NCBI RefSeq assembly: GCF_003937915.1
Contig: NZ_RHUM01000004.1
Coordinates: forward strand, 35,742-99,741
DNA length: 64,000 nucleotides
Direction: 5' to 3'
Source of the DNA: Erwinia sp. 198
GTDB taxonomy: Bacteria; Pseudomonadota; Gammaproteobacteria; Enterobacterales; Enterobacteriaceae
Positions 18,503 to 27,147 of this stretch are shown here, piece after piece (position 1 is the first letter of the stretch; the number at the start of each line of letters is the position of its first letter). The notes under the pieces were generated by a model. The model saw nothing but the letters and a program-made list of their open reading frames with translations, did not search any database and was not told the origin of the DNA. The position numbers and the translations under genes were made by a program.

Positions 18503-19426
18503 ATGAAAAAGTGGTTTTTGGCGCTGCTGCTGCTGTGCGGCACGGCAACTGGCGCGAATGAAGGGATGCTGGCGGGTAACCTCAGCAGCGTGGGGTCGGA
18601 TACGCTCGGCACGCTGATGGCGCTGTGGGGTGAAAGCTTTAACCGCCATTATCCGGGCGTCAACGTACAGATTCAGGCTGCGGGATCGTCGACGGCGCCT
18701 ACCGCGCTGGCGGCGGGCGCAGCACAGCTTGGCGCGATGAGTCGCCCTATGCAGGCGGTGGAGCGCCAGCTGTTCGAGAACCGCTACGGCTATGCGCCGC
18801 TGGCCGTGCCGGTAGCGATGGACGCGCTGGTGGTGGTGGTCAATCAGGATAATCCGCTACAGGGCATCAACGCTCAGCAGCTCGACGCTATTTTCTCCGT
18901 AACCCGCCGCTGTGGCGCGACGTTTACCGTACGCAACTGGGGCGATCTTCAGCTTAAGCAGCGGGAATGGGCGCAGCGGCCTGTGCAGCGCTTTGGCCGC
19001 AATTCCGCATCCGGCACCTGGGGATTCTTTCGCCAGCAGGCGCTGTGCAACGGCGATTTTCGTAACGACGTGGGCGAATATCCCGGTTCTGCTGCGGTGA
19101 TCCAGGCGGTGGCGAGTACGCTGAACGGTATCGGCTACGCGAGCATGGGGGCGCATATGACCGGGGTAAAAACGCTGCCGGTCGCCCTTGACGGCGCTCG
19201 CGAGGTTGCGCCTTCGGTAGAGAATATTCGCAGCGGCCGCTATCCCTACGCGCGACCCCTCTATATCTATGTCAACAAAGCGCCGGGCCAGCCGCTGGAG
19301 CCGCTGACGAAAGCTTTTTTACGGCAGGCGCTGTCAACGCAGGGCCAGGCGCTGGTTACGCAGGCGGGCTATCTGCCGCTGTCGGACGATCAGCTGAAGA
19401 AGGCCAGAGCAATGGTGGAGGAGTAA
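18503..19426 (+). CDS. PstS-like phosphate-binding protein
   Basis: A 307-residue periplasmic protein with an N-terminal signal peptide (hydrophobic stretch WFLALLLLCG, cleavage probably after GTATGA). It belongs to the PstS-like family (PF12849): SSVGSDTLGTLMALWGE, QAAGSSTAPTALAAGAA, GAMSRPM and FGRNSASGTWGFF are the phosphate-binding signature segments of this family. It is not near a pst operon but directly downstream of phoR, so it is probably induced with phoBR and could supply an extra phosphate sensor or scavenger. ATG 18503 is used; a longer frame overlapping phoR starts at 18473 but would spoil the signal peptide. Confidence 0.85.
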   Translation: MKKWFLALLLLCGTATGANEGMLAGNLSSVGSDTLGTLMALWGESFNRHYPGVNVQIQAAGSSTAPTALAAGAAQLGAMSRPMQAVERQLFENRYGYAPLAVPVAMDALVVVVNQDNPLQGINAQQLDAIFSVTRRCGATFTVRNWGDLQLKQREWAQRPVQRFGRNSASGTWGFFRQQALCNGDFRNDVGEYPGSAAVIQAVASTLNGIGYASMGAHMTGVKTLPVALDGAREVAPSVENIRSGRYPYARPLYIYVNKAPGQPLEPLTKAFLRQALSTQGQALVTQAGYLPLSDDQLKKARAMVEE

Positions 19427-19516
19427 GCGCCACCAACATGAATTTTTTTCATGGGTAGTGAAATTTCCTCGTTTGCCGCTGAATCTTTCTCATGACATTC
19501 TTGCATTCAGCCATTT

Positions 19517-19532
19517 AGACATCCAGATGTCT
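19517..19532. promoter_or_regulatory. Tandem MetJ operator
   Basis: Two adjacent 8-mers, AGACATCC and AGATGTCT, match the met box AGACGTCT in 6 and 7 of 8 positions and together form an imperfect palindrome. They lie 70-85 bases before a short methionine synthase gene. Repression by MetJ with S-adenosylmethionine is the likely role. Confidence 0.7.
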
Positions 19533-19601
19533 TGAGATAACAAGCAGTAACTATTTCACCATGAAATTATGCGCCGCTGCGCAGGCCAGGAGTGACCGAT
19601 C

Positions 19602-20705
19602 ATGCAAAGAGATTCAGCCCAATACCGCGCCGAAGTTGTAGGAAGTTTTCTGCGTCCTGCCGTTATCAAGCAGGCCCGCGAGCAGTTTCAGGCCGGTGAA
19701 ATCGACGCCGCCGCCCTGCGCCAGATCGAAGACAAGGCGATCCGCGAGGTTGTGGAGCACCAGCGCGCCAGCGGCCTGAAAGTGGTCACCGACGGCGAGT
19801 TCCGCCGCGCGTGGTGGCACTTCGATTTCTTTGACGGCCTGGACGGCGTGGAGCGCTATGAAGCGGAGCAGGGCATTCAGTTCAACGGCGTGCAGACCAA
19901 AGCGCGCGGCGTGAAGGTCACCGGCAAGCTGGGCTTCGGCAACCATCCAATGCTGGAAGATTTCCGTTTCCTGAAAAGCATCAGCGGCGATGCCATTCCT
20001 AAAATGACTATCCCAAGCCCAAGCGTGCTGCACTTTCGCGGCGGCCGTAAAGTGATTGATGCTAATGTCTATCCTGACCTGAAGGATTACTTTAACGATC
20101 TGGCGCTGACTTACCGCGATGCGATTAAAGGCTTTTATGACGCCGGCTGCCGTTATTTGCAGCTGGACGATACCGTCTGGGCTTACCTGTGTTCGGAAGA
20201 CCAAAAGCAGCAAATCCGCGAGCGCGGCGACGATCCACATGAGCTGGCGAACATCTATGCTCAGGTGCTGAATAAGGCGCTGGAAGGCAAGCCTGACGAT
20301 ATGATCGTGGGCCTGCATGTTTGCCGCGGCAACTTCCGCTCGACCTGGATTTCCGAAGGCGGCTATGAGCCGGTCGCGGAAATTCTGTTCGGCACCGTGA
20401 ATATTGACGCCTTTTTCCTGGAGTACGACAACGAGCGTTCCGGCGGGTTTGAGCCGCTGCGCTTTATCAAACCGGGCAAACAGCAGGTGGTGCTGGGGCT
20501 GGTAACGACCAAAACCGGCGAGCTGGAAGATTCGGAAACGGTGAAGAAGCGCATCGCGGAAGCGGCACAGTTTGTCAGTCTGGATCAGATCTGCCTTAGT
20601 CCGCAGTGCGGTTTCGCCTCGACGGAAGAGGGCAACAGCCTGACCGAAGCGCAGCAGTGGGCCAAGCTGCGCCTGGTAGTGGATATCGCTAAACAGGTCT
20701 GGTAG
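19602..20705 (+). CDS. Core-MetE type cobalamin-independent methionine synthase
   Basis: A 367-residue protein of the cobalamin-independent methionine synthase catalytic-domain family (PF01717), related to B. subtilis YxjG/YxjH and only half the size of MetE because the N-terminal domain is missing. The zinc-binding residues are visible as H239 and C241 in LHVCRGN and C336 in SPQCGFAS. TDGEFRR and LQLDD are family marks. Such short enzymes transfer a methyl group to homocysteine or handle related thiol substrates; the methyl donor is uncertain. A tandem MetJ operator upstream supports a role in methionine metabolism. It stands alone between the pho genes and brnQ, with its own terminator. Confidence 0.85.
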   Translation: MQRDSAQYRAEVVGSFLRPAVIKQAREQFQAGEIDAAALRQIEDKAIREVVEHQRASGLKVVTDGEFRRAWWHFDFFDGLDGVERYEAEQGIQFNGVQTKARGVKVTGKLGFGNHPMLEDFRFLKSISGDAIPKMTIPSPSVLHFRGGRKVIDANVYPDLKDYFNDLALTYRDAIKGFYDAGCRYLQLDDTVWAYLCSEDQKQQIRERGDDPHELANIYAQVLNKALEGKPDDMIVGLHVCRGNFRSTWISEGGYEPVAEILFGTVNIDAFFLEYDNERSGGFEPLRFIKPGKQQVVLGLVTTKTGELEDSETVKKRIAEAAQFVSLDQICLSPQCGFASTEEGNSLTEAQQWAKLRLVVDIAKQVW

Positions 20706-20721
20706 GCCGGGCAAAAGATGC

Positions 20722-20747
20722 AAAAGGCGCGTTTATACGCGCCTTTT
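20722..20747 (+). terminator. Rho-independent terminator after the methionine synthase gene
   Basis: AAAAGGCGCG (20722-20731) pairs with CGCGCCTTTT (20738-20747) around a TTTATA loop, 17 bases after the stop codon. Confidence 0.85.
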
Positions 20748-20749
20748 GT

Positions 20750-21073
20750 GCATCCACTGGCTAAATAGTGCAGAAAATAACGCCGTGAAGTTCAAAAAAA
20801 ATACAAATCATGTAAGGCATCTCGCCTGTAATCTGAAGTGATTATCTGGCTTAAGCAATTTCTACGCTATATCACTCTGCTTTCTCGATCCCGTATTGCC
20901 TTTCTCCGCTATAAACGTTTTACTTACCGCCGTTTTATTTATATCCCTGTATAAAAGATCATAAACAGCATATTCGCACCGATAACACCGTTCAACGAGG
21001 CGGATCGGCGGCTGAAGACGCACAGGGAAACAGAACCGACATCGCGATTTCACTCAACATCAGTACGGGCCTT
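20750..21073 (+). other. AT-rich intergenic region upstream of brnQ
   Basis: No gene is supported here. The stretch is moderately AT-rich and presumably holds the brnQ promoter; a TATAAA box is visible at 20951-20956. No operator was recognised. Confidence 0.5.
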
Positions 21074-22396
21074 ATGACAAATCGTTTAACCTCCAAAGAC
21101 ATCCTCGCGCTGGGCTTTATGACATTTGCCCTGTTTGTGGGTGCCGGTAACATTATTTTCCCGCCGATGGTGGGTATTCAGTCCGGGGAACACGTCTGGA
21201 TCGCCGCGCTTGGCTTTTTGCTGACCGCCGTCGGCCTGCCGGTTATCACCGTTATCGCGCTGGCGCGCGTGGGCGGCGGCATCGATGCGCTCAGCTCGCC
21301 GATTGGCAAAGCGGCGGGCATCGTGTTGGCTACCGTCTGCTATCTGGCCGTCGGCCCGCTGTTCGCCACGCCACGCACCGCGACCGTCTCTTTTGAAGTG
21401 GGTATTGCGCCGATGACCGGCGACAGCCCGCTGCCACTGTTTATTTACAGCCTGGTCTATTTCGCGCTGGTCATTGGCATCTCCCTTTACCCGGGCAAGC
21501 TGCTGGACACCGTCGGGCATATCCTGGCGCCGCTGAAGATTGTGGCGCTGGCCGTACTGGGCATCGCCGCGCTGATCTGGCCTGCGGGCGGCCTGGCGCC
21601 GGCTACCGAGGCTTATCAGCATGGCGCTTTCTCCAGCGGCTTTATTAACGGCTACCTGACGATGGATACGCTGGGCGCCCTGGTGTTTGGCATTGTTATC
21701 GTGAACGCGGCGCGCTCTCGCGGCGTTAGCGAAGCCGGTCTGCTGACGCGCTATACCGTTATTGCGGGCCTGATCGCCGGCGTTGGCTTGACGCTGGTTT
21801 ACCTTGCTCTGTTTAAACTGGGTTCTGACAGCGCCTCTATTGTCGATCAGAACGCCAACGGCGCTGCTATTCTGCACGCCTATGTGCAGCATACCTTCGG
21901 CGATCTGGGCAGCCTGTTCCTGGCAGCGTTGATTTTTGTCGCCTGTATGGTGACGGCAGTTGGTCTGACCTGCGCCTGCGCCGAGTTCTTCCAGCAGTAT
22001 CTGCCGCTGACCTATCGCCAGCTGGTGTTTATTCTGGGCCTGTTCTCAATGCTGGTGTCCAACCTGGGGCTGAGCCAGCTGATCCAGTTCTCTATACCCG
22101 TGCTGACGGCTATCTATCCGCCTTGCATCGTGCTGATTGTGCTGAGCTTTACGCTGCGCTGGTGGAATAAGAGTACGCGTATTATCGCGCCGACCATGCT
22201 GGTGAGCCTGATTTTCGGCGTTATCGACGCTATTAAAACCACCGGTTTTAAGGATACGCTGCCTGCATTTACGGCCAACCTGCCGCTGGCCGAGCAGGGT
22301 CTGGCCTGGCTGCCGCCTTCGCTGGTGATACTGGTCGTCGTGGCCATCTGCGATCGCGTTATGGGACGCGCGCAGGTGAATGCGCACCAGCAGTAA
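21074..22396 (+). CDS. brnQ: Branched-chain amino acid permease BrnQ
   Basis: BrnQ (LIV-II) is a cation-coupled inner membrane carrier for leucine, isoleucine and valine. The 440-residue polytopic protein matches the family (PF05525) over its whole length, with the N-terminal [30 protein letters not shown] and [13 protein letters not shown] as clear segments. About twelve hydrophobic segments are present. It lies between the phoBR region and proY as in E. coli, although the PstS-like and methionine synthase genes intervene on the phoR side. The ribosome site before ATG 21074 is weak. Confidence 0.96.
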   Translation: MTNRLTSKDILALGFMTFALFVGAGNIIFPPMVGIQSGEHVWIAALGFLLTAVGLPVITVIALARVGGGIDALSSPIGKAAGIVLATVCYLAVGPLFATPRTATVSFEVGIAPMTGDSPLPLFIYSLVYFALVIGISLYPGKLLDTVGHILAPLKIVALAVLGIAALIWPAGGLAPATEAYQHGAFSSGFINGYLTMDTLGALVFGIVIVNAARSRGVSEAGLLTRYTVIAGLIAGVGLTLVYLALFKLGSDSASIVDQNANGAAILHAYVQHTFGDLGSLFLAALIFVACMVTAVGLTCACAEFFQQYLPLTYRQLVFILGLFSMLVSNLGLSQLIQFSIPVLTAIYPPCIVLIVLSFTLRWWNKSTRIIAPTMLVSLIFGVIDAIKTTGFKDTLPAFTANLPLAEQGLAWLPPSLVILVVVAICDRVMGRAQVNAHQQ

Positions 22397-22463
22397 AAGT
22401 GTGATACCTTCTCCTGCCCGATCTCCGGCAGGAGAAGTTGACAGAGTTCAGGCAGAATGAAAG

Positions 22464-23819
22464 ATGAAAAATAATACGCTCAAGAAGGGACTGAGTACCC
22501 GCCACATCCGCTTTATGGCGCTCGGTTCGGCCATCGGCACGGGTCTGTTTTATGGTTCGGCTGACGCAATGAAAATGGCCGGGCCAAGCGTGATCCTCGC
22601 CTATATCATCGGCGGTGCTATCGCCTATATCATCATGCGTGCGCTGGGCGAAATGTCGGTGAACAACCCGCAGGCCAGCTCGTTTTCGCGCTACGCTCAG
22701 GATTATCTTGGCCCGCTGGCGGGTTATATCACCGGCTGGACCTACTGCTTTGAAATTCTGATTGTCGCCATTGCCGACGTAACCGCTTTCGGCATCTATA
22801 TGGGGGTCTGGTTCCCCGACGTGCCGCACTGGGTATGGGTGCTGAGCGTGGTGCTGATTATCGGTGCGATTAATCTGGCCACGGTAAGAGTTTTCGGCGA
22901 GGTGGAATTCTGGCTGTCGCTGTTTAAGGTCGCCACTATCATTATTATGATCGTAGCGGGCATCGGTATTATTTTCTGGGGGATCGGCAACGGCGGCCAG
23001 CCTACCGGCATCAGCAATTTATGGACTAACGGCGGCTTCTTTGCGCACGGCGTTATCGGCATGGTGCTGTCGCTACAAATCGTGATGTTCGCCTACGGCG
23101 GCATTGAGATTATCGGTATCACCGCTGGCGAAGCGAAAGATCCCGCCACGTCGATCCCACGGGCGATTAACACGGTGCCGCTGCGTATCCTGGTGTTTTA
23201 TGTCGGCACGCTGTTTGTGATTATGTCCATCTATCCCTGGAACCAGGTTGGCACTAACGGCAGCCCGTTCGTGCTTACTTTCCAGCATATGGGCATAGCC
23301 GCTGCGGCAGCCATTCTGAACTTTGTAGTGATTACGGCCTCGCTTTCGGCGATTAACAGCGACGTTTTCGGCGTGGGGCGGATGTTGCACGGTATGGCGG
23401 AGCAGGGCCATGCGCCTAAAATGTTCGCCACCGTTTCGCGTCGCGGTATTCCGTGGATCACCGTGCTGGTGATGATGTTAGCGATGCTGATTGCGGTATA
23501 CCTGAACTATCTGATGCCGGAAAAAGTCTTCCTGGTGATCGCCTCGCTGGCGACGTTTGCCACCGTCTGGGTATGGATTATGATCCTGTTTGCCCAGATT
23601 GGCTTCCGCCGCACGCTGACGCCCGCGCAGGCGAAAGAGCTGAAGTTCGCCATGCCCGGTGGGATATTCACGGCCATCGTCGGTATTCTGTTCCTGTTCT
23701 TTATCATCGGCCTGATTGGCTACTTCCCGGATACCCGCGTATCGCTTTACGTCGGTATTGGCTGGATAGCCCTGCTGCTGGTCAGCTGGACGCTGGTGAA
23801 GAAGAGAATCAAGGCGTAG
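22464..23819 (+). CDS. proY: Proline-specific permease ProY
   Basis: A 451-residue amino acid permease of the AAT family within the APC superfamily. The first transmembrane segment has the substrate-binding signature [17 protein letters not shown], and [19 protein letters not shown] follows as in ProY and the related ProY/GabP/AnsP group. The transported substrate is taken as proline from the close similarity and the conserved brnQ-proY order. E. coli ProY is 457 aa. The gene starts 67 bases after brnQ and is closed by a terminator. In E. coli malZ follows; here an accessory block begins. Confidence 0.92.
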   Translation: MKNNTLKKGLSTRHIRFMALGSAIGTGLFYGSADAMKMAGPSVILAYIIGGAIAYIIMRALGEMSVNNPQASSFSRYAQDYLGPLAGYITGWTYCFEILIVAIADVTAFGIYMGVWFPDVPHWVWVLSVVLIIGAINLATVRVFGEVEFWLSLFKVATIIIMIVAGIGIIFWGIGNGGQPTGISNLWTNGGFFAHGVIGMVLSLQIVMFAYGGIEIIGITAGEAKDPATSIPRAINTVPLRILVFYVGTLFVIMSIYPWNQVGTNGSPFVLTFQHMGIAAAAAILNFVVITASLSAINSDVFGVGRMLHGMAEQGHAPKMFATVSRRGIPWITVLVMMLAMLIAVYLNYLMPEKVFLVIASLATFATVWVWIMILFAQIGFRRTLTPAQAKELKFAMPGGIFTAIVGILFLFFIIGLIGYFPDTRVSLYVGIGWIALLLVSWTLVKKRIKA

Positions 23820-23861
23820 GCCGGAAAGCAAACGGCATTTCGGCCTGTCGCCCTGAAAAAG

Positions 23862-23897
23862 CCTGAGTCCGGCAGTACGTCCGGCTCAGGTTTTTTT
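23862..23897 (+). terminator. Rho-independent terminator after proY
   Basis: CCTGAG-T-CCGG (23862-23872) pairs with CCGG-CTCAGG (23881-23890), followed by seven T. Confidence 0.85.
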
Positions 23898-23957
23898 ATG
23901 CGTCACACTCAGGGCGACGATGGCAAACAGCCGGTAAAAAAAATTTTATTTGTAACG

Positions 23958-23987
23958 CTTGAAACAGGTTCAGCCGACCCTATTTTA
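23958..23987 (+). promoter_or_regulatory. Sigma32 heat-shock promoter of the Hsp20 gene
   Basis: CTTGAAA (23958-23964), a 13-base spacer and CCCTATTTTA (23978-23987) match the sigma32 consensus CTTGAAA-N(11-16)-CCCCATNT with one mismatch in the -10 core. Transcription would begin just before the hairpins that precede the Hsp20 start. Confidence 0.82.
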
Positions 23988-24021
23988 CTTACGAGCAGGC
24001 GGCGAACCTGCCCGAAATGAG

Positions 24022-24049
24022 CTTTTGAATAGAGACTGTATTCAGGAGG
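24022..24049 (+). promoter_or_regulatory. FourU-type RNA thermometer covering the Hsp20 ribosome site
   Basis: CTTTTGAATA (24022-24031) can pair with TATTCAGGAG (24039-24048) around a 7-base loop. The stem has ten pairs, with two G-U wobbles. Four consecutive U (24023-24026) face AGGA of the AGGAGG ribosome site (24044-24049). This is the arrangement of the FourU thermometer of Salmonella agsA, also a small heat-shock gene. A second hairpin lies upstream (GCAGG 23995-23999 with CCTGC 24007-24011), as in agsA. Melting by heat would free the ribosome site. Confidence 0.82.
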
Positions 24050-24057
24050 TTATGATG

Positions 24058-24552
24058 ATGACCGTACGCAACTTCTCCCTGATCCCTTCTTTAAGCGACG
24101 CGCTGTTTTCAGACCGTTTCAACCGTATGGATCGGCTGTTCAGCCAGCTGACCGGCGACACGCCCGTAGCCGCTACGCCCGCCTATGATATTCGTCGCGT
24201 AGATAAAGATCGCTATGCGCTTGCGGTGAGCGTACCCGGCTGGAAAGAGAGCGAGCTGTCTATTGAAACGGTAGGCGGACAGCTAACCATTTCCGGTAAG
24301 AGGGAAGAGCAGAAAGAAACGGAAAGCGCAGAAAATGGCTGGCTGCATCGTGGCATCAGCCGTGCCGACTTCCGTCTTAGCTACACGGTGCCGGAGCATG
24401 TAAAAGTCACCGGCGCGAAACTGCAGGACGGCATTCTTGCTGTGGATTTGTATCAGGAAATCCCTGAAAGCGAAAAACCACGCCGCATCCCTATCACGCA
24501 CAGCCAGCAGGCGATTGAAAACCAGCAGGCTATTGAGCATCAGTCTGCGTAA
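24058..24552 (+). CDS. Small heat-shock protein, Hsp20 family (AgsA-like)
   Basis: An ATP-independent holdase chaperone of the alpha-crystallin/Hsp20 family (164 aa). The core domain covers about residues 40-140, with YDIRRVDKDRYALAVSVPGW, LTISGKRE and the late conserved A-x-x-x-G-I-L signature (AKLQDGILAVDL). The C-terminal anchoring motif is IPI (RRIPITHS). Three adjacent ATG codons follow AGGAGG (24044-24049); the third (24058) has the best spacing. A sigma32 promoter and a FourU-like RNA hairpin lie upstream, and a terminator follows. E. coli has no such gene here; its IbpA/IbpB are encoded elsewhere. Confidence 0.93.
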   Translation: MTVRNFSLIPSLSDALFSDRFNRMDRLFSQLTGDTPVAATPAYDIRRVDKDRYALAVSVPGWKESELSIETVGGQLTISGKREEQKETESAENGWLHRGISRADFRLSYTVPEHVKVTGAKLQDGILAVDLYQEIPESEKPRRIPITHSQQAIENQQAIEHQSA

Positions 24553-24570
24553 AAGCTTCGTGGCATAATA

Positions 24571-24602
24571 AAGACCGCTATCTTTTGGTAGCGGTCTTTT
24601 TT
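24571..24602 (+). terminator. Rho-independent terminator after the Hsp20 gene
   Basis: AAGACCGCTA (24571-24580) pairs with TAGCGGTCTT (24589-24598), followed by TTTT. Confidence 0.9.
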
Positions 24603-24709
24603 AATGGAGCAGGCGGAAAGCTATTACGAACGGAAAAAAAATTCCGGAAGAAAAAATCCTCCGGCATTTGTTGAAAGCGCTGTTTATACAATGGCGAAAA
24701 TAGCAGATT

Positions 24710-25288
24710 TTAAAAGCTATAGCCCAGGCCAATATTAAAACCATTGATAGAGTGGTTTTTATTTCCAGCGTCCAGGCGAGAGCCTTCATAACCAATATCA
24801 ATGGCCAGGTACTCTACCGGGTTGATTTGCAAGCCGATGCCGTACATCAGAGAGGCTTTGTTTTGATTGCCGGACTCTTCTCCCTTGTTAATATACCCTC
24901 TGTCACCCTCATAATTATTCCAGTTTGAGCGGTGATCCAGCTTGTTATAATTTACACCTAATAATCCATAGGCGCTGATATACTCATTGAACCGATATGT
25001 CGGTCCAGCTGCGGAAGAATAATATTTTAAATCGATATAGTTATTTATTATATCCCGGTATGCCATAGAAGTACTGTTTTCTTTACCGCTCATATAAGTA
25101 AAGGAGCCGATAATACCAAACGGTGAATTCCACTCGTAACGGTATTTCATATTAACCCCTCTGATATTTTTAAAATCCTGCACTTTGCTTTGTGAGTAAC
25201 CGATGCTGAAGGTCTGTTGATCGGCATTCGCGGTCGCGCTGAAACCCAGAGTTGCAAAAACAATGCTGACAAGAGCCAGGTTTTTCAT
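24710..25288 (-). CDS. Ail/Lom/OmpX family outer membrane protein
   Basis: A 192-residue protein with a signal peptide (cleavage probably after ATANA) that fits the eight-stranded barrel family of Ail, Lom, PagC and OmpX (PF06316). The strand NMKYRYEWNSPFGIIGSFTYM, the later ASLMYGIGLQINPVEYLAIDIGYEGS and the terminal phenylalanine of GLGYSF are typical; the ending is the signal for the BAM machinery. Ail-like proteins give serum resistance, adhesion or phage receptors; the role here is unknown. The coding sequence is much more AT-rich than its neighbours, which suggests transfer. The ATG is preceded by AAGGATG. Confidence 0.85.
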   Translation of the reverse strand: MKNLALVSIVFATLGFSATANADQQTFSIGYSQSKVQDFKNIRGVNMKYRYEWNSPFGIIGSFTYMSGKENSTSMAYRDIINNYIDLKYYSSAAGPTYRFNEYISAYGLLGVNYNKLDHRSNWNNYEGDRGYINKGEESGNQNKASLMYGIGLQINPVEYLAIDIGYEGSRLDAGNKNHSINGFNIGLGYSF

Positions 25289-25616
25289 AAATCATCCTTA
25301 ATTTAAAATTGACGTTGTGTTACGTATTCAGCTAAATGGTGTGCGTACTATAAGATTGAATATGTCTGTAATTCTGCTGAATCAGCCGCATAATAACGTG
25401 ATGGTATCATTTTTAGGGATGGTGAGGTTTAAATTGTGATCCAGGTATTATTTTTTATCCCATTGATTTTTTCATGAAATTTTGAAGCGGCTATCTGAAA
25501 TTTTTACTGCTCTGTCTGGCTGGTTTAACAGGATAGATTATATAAATTAACGTAATTAACATGGGTTGTTATTATTTTAATTTTTTATTAATTATCTGAT
25601 ATCGATTACCCTGCTA
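25289..25616. other. AT-rich intergenic region upstream of the Ail-like gene
   Basis: No gene is supported. The region is strongly AT-rich and probably contains the promoter of the minus-strand Ail-like gene and silencing sites of the H-NS type, which is inferred from base composition only. Confidence 0.4.
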
Positions 25617-25763
25617 TCAAAAATCAAAAATCAAAAATCAAAAATCAAAAATCAAAAATCAAAAATCAAAAATCAAAAATCAAAAATCAAAAATCAAAAA
25701 TCACAAATCACAAATCACAAATCACAAATCACAAATCACAAATCACAAATCACAGATTACAGA
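25617..25763 (+). repeat. Heptanucleotide array, 21 units
   Basis: Twelve perfect copies of TCAAAAA (25617-25700) are followed by seven perfect copies of TCACAAA (25701-25749), then TCACAGA (25750-25756) and TTACAGA (25757-25763). All units keep the 7-base phase over 147 bases. The array is outside any ORF, about 330 bases upstream of the Ail-like start and 415 bases upstream of the SymE-like ORF. Arrays of this kind change length by slippage. Confidence 0.95.
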
Positions 25764-26177
25764 TTGCTAAACACATACTTTAAAGCTGATTGCGTAAAAC
25801 CTGATTTATATAAAGTTTTATACGGGCCTGTATCGTTTGATGCCGTATAAGAAAAGAAAGCGTAACAGTATGTTATTTATAACTTCGGTGCGGCAGTCGG
25901 CCTGAAATTTATTCTATGCTTTGTGGCACGGAATGCTGATAATCCCTGCCGATTGTAGTTTACCTGTCATTCTGAAAGGGTAGGGGAGAACAATTCATTT
26001 TTCCGAGTCTCCTCGCATTTTAATATTGTCTTTTCAGTGAGTTTGCATGGGGGAGGTTGTATATTTAAACAGGTAAAAGCAAGAAGAGTAAAAGTGGATA
26101 GATGATTTTTAGCGCGGCGATATTGGGAGGCAACCCTTTACCGCCGCTGACCACAACTAACTGTTAGGGAGTTAATT
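25764..26177. other. Intergenic region between the heptamer array and the SymE-like ORF
   Basis: No gene longer than about 20 codons with a plausible ribosome site was found. The last 40 bases (from 26138) are GC-richer and end with AGGGAG before the ATG of the SymE-like ORF. An antisense RNA of the SymR kind would lie around 26178 on the minus strand, but no promoter for it was recognised. Confidence 0.4.
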
Positions 26178-26369
26178 ATGGCTGAGACACATCATAAGCC
26201 AGAGAGAGCCACACACACAACCCGCTGTTATACCGTGGGTTATGTCAGTGATGCGAAGTACAAGCCCGTTCCGGCGGCTACTCTGAAGGGCCACTGGCTG
26301 AAGGAGATAGGGTTTGATACTGGGACGGCGCTGGAGGTGAAAGTTTTACCAGGCTACCGGCTGCCGTAA
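26178..26369 (+). CDS. SymE-like toxin, C-terminally cut
   Basis: A 63-residue protein that resembles SymE, the SOS-induced toxin of a type I toxin-antitoxin pair with an AbrB-like fold (PF08845). Residues 17-56 carry the family core: the VGYVS start of the fold, then PAATLKGHWLKEIGFDTGTALEVKVLPG. The usual end, a short hydrophobic segment of the type CIVLT, is missing. The frame instead runs into sequence that belongs to the opposite-strand cdiA remnant (last residues YRLP), so the ORF is a truncated or fused copy. The antisense RNA that would pair with it was not identified. An active toxin is uncertain. Confidence 0.7.
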   Translation: MAETHHKPERATHTTRCYTVGYVSDAKYKPVPAATLKGHWLKEIGFDTGTALEVKVLPGYRLP

Positions 26370-26999
26370 GAGAGGCTGACGCCGACGGTCGCATTGTTGG
26401 CCGGATCGTCACCTTTTGCCGCGTCCAGCCGTGCTGCCTGGGTCGCGCTCACGCCGCTAAGCGCCGCCTTCATGCCCTGTAGCCCCGCCACCGTCGCTCT
26501 CTTCTTTTACCTGCCGCGCCGTGGTCACCGCCGTGCCCGCCGTGCCGGAAAGCGCCAGCTTGAGTTCGCCGCTGTTAAGATCCTGCTGCGGAGCCAGCAC
26601 ACGAGTCGTGATATAACCGTGATCGATCAGGCGGTTTTGCAGCGCGCTCATCAGCAGATTAATGCCTTTCCCGCCCAGACAGTGACCAACAGCCTGACCG
26701 GCGATCCGCTGCAAAGGCAGCCAGTGCGGTAGCGCGCCTGCTCCCGTCAGAACAACCCGGCTCAGTGGGAAACAGGGCTTTTCCTGGGGAAAGACCAGCC
26801 CACTGAAACCTGAGGCCGGTGGCGTAAGGCGCATGTCCGGCACCGTGGGCCGCAACTGCTGCTCCAGGGCATTTTGCCGCTGCAAAATCAGCGGTTCGTT
26901 AGCGGGCGTTACGGCAAGTGTTTTTAACGGCAATATAGCGGTTATGAAAATGAAGCTGTAAAGGCAAAGCGGGGCGAAACGATGGCTGAAAACCAACAT
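26354..26999 (-). pseudogene. Decayed cdiB-cdiA (two-partner secretion) remnant
   Basis: The minus strand begins with an intact-looking start of a ShlB/FhaC/CdiB-type outer membrane transporter: a signal peptide, then a POTRA region with [16 protein letters not shown] and [32 protein letters not shown]. These proteins are normally about 550 residues; here the similarity stops near [10 protein letters not shown] after about 150. The sequence then changes to a hemagglutinin-type segment, first in the same frame and then shifted by one base ([21 protein letters not shown], then ATVGVSLSYGSR and a stop at 26354). This looks like a deletion that joined cdiB to the middle of cdiA, followed by a frameshift. 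Confidence 0.72.
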
Positions 27000-27147
27000 T
27001 GACGAATCCTTGTCAAATAATTAGTTAATTAATAAAGAATTTTTCAGCGTAACGATCGAGGGTCGATCGGGCAGCGTAACTCTATCGCCTTATGATAAGT
27101 AGGGTTTTTCTGGTTTACAATCAGAAATATTGTCTGGTCAGGAAGGT

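Noticed and set aside
19614..20723. 369-codon minus-strand ORF opposite the methionine synthase gene
   Set aside because: The plus-strand frame has the zinc motifs and family match; the opposite frame has a low-quality composition rich in His and Ala.
25617..25763. CRISPR array
   Set aside because: The units are only 7 bases with no spacers, so this is a simple tandem repeat.
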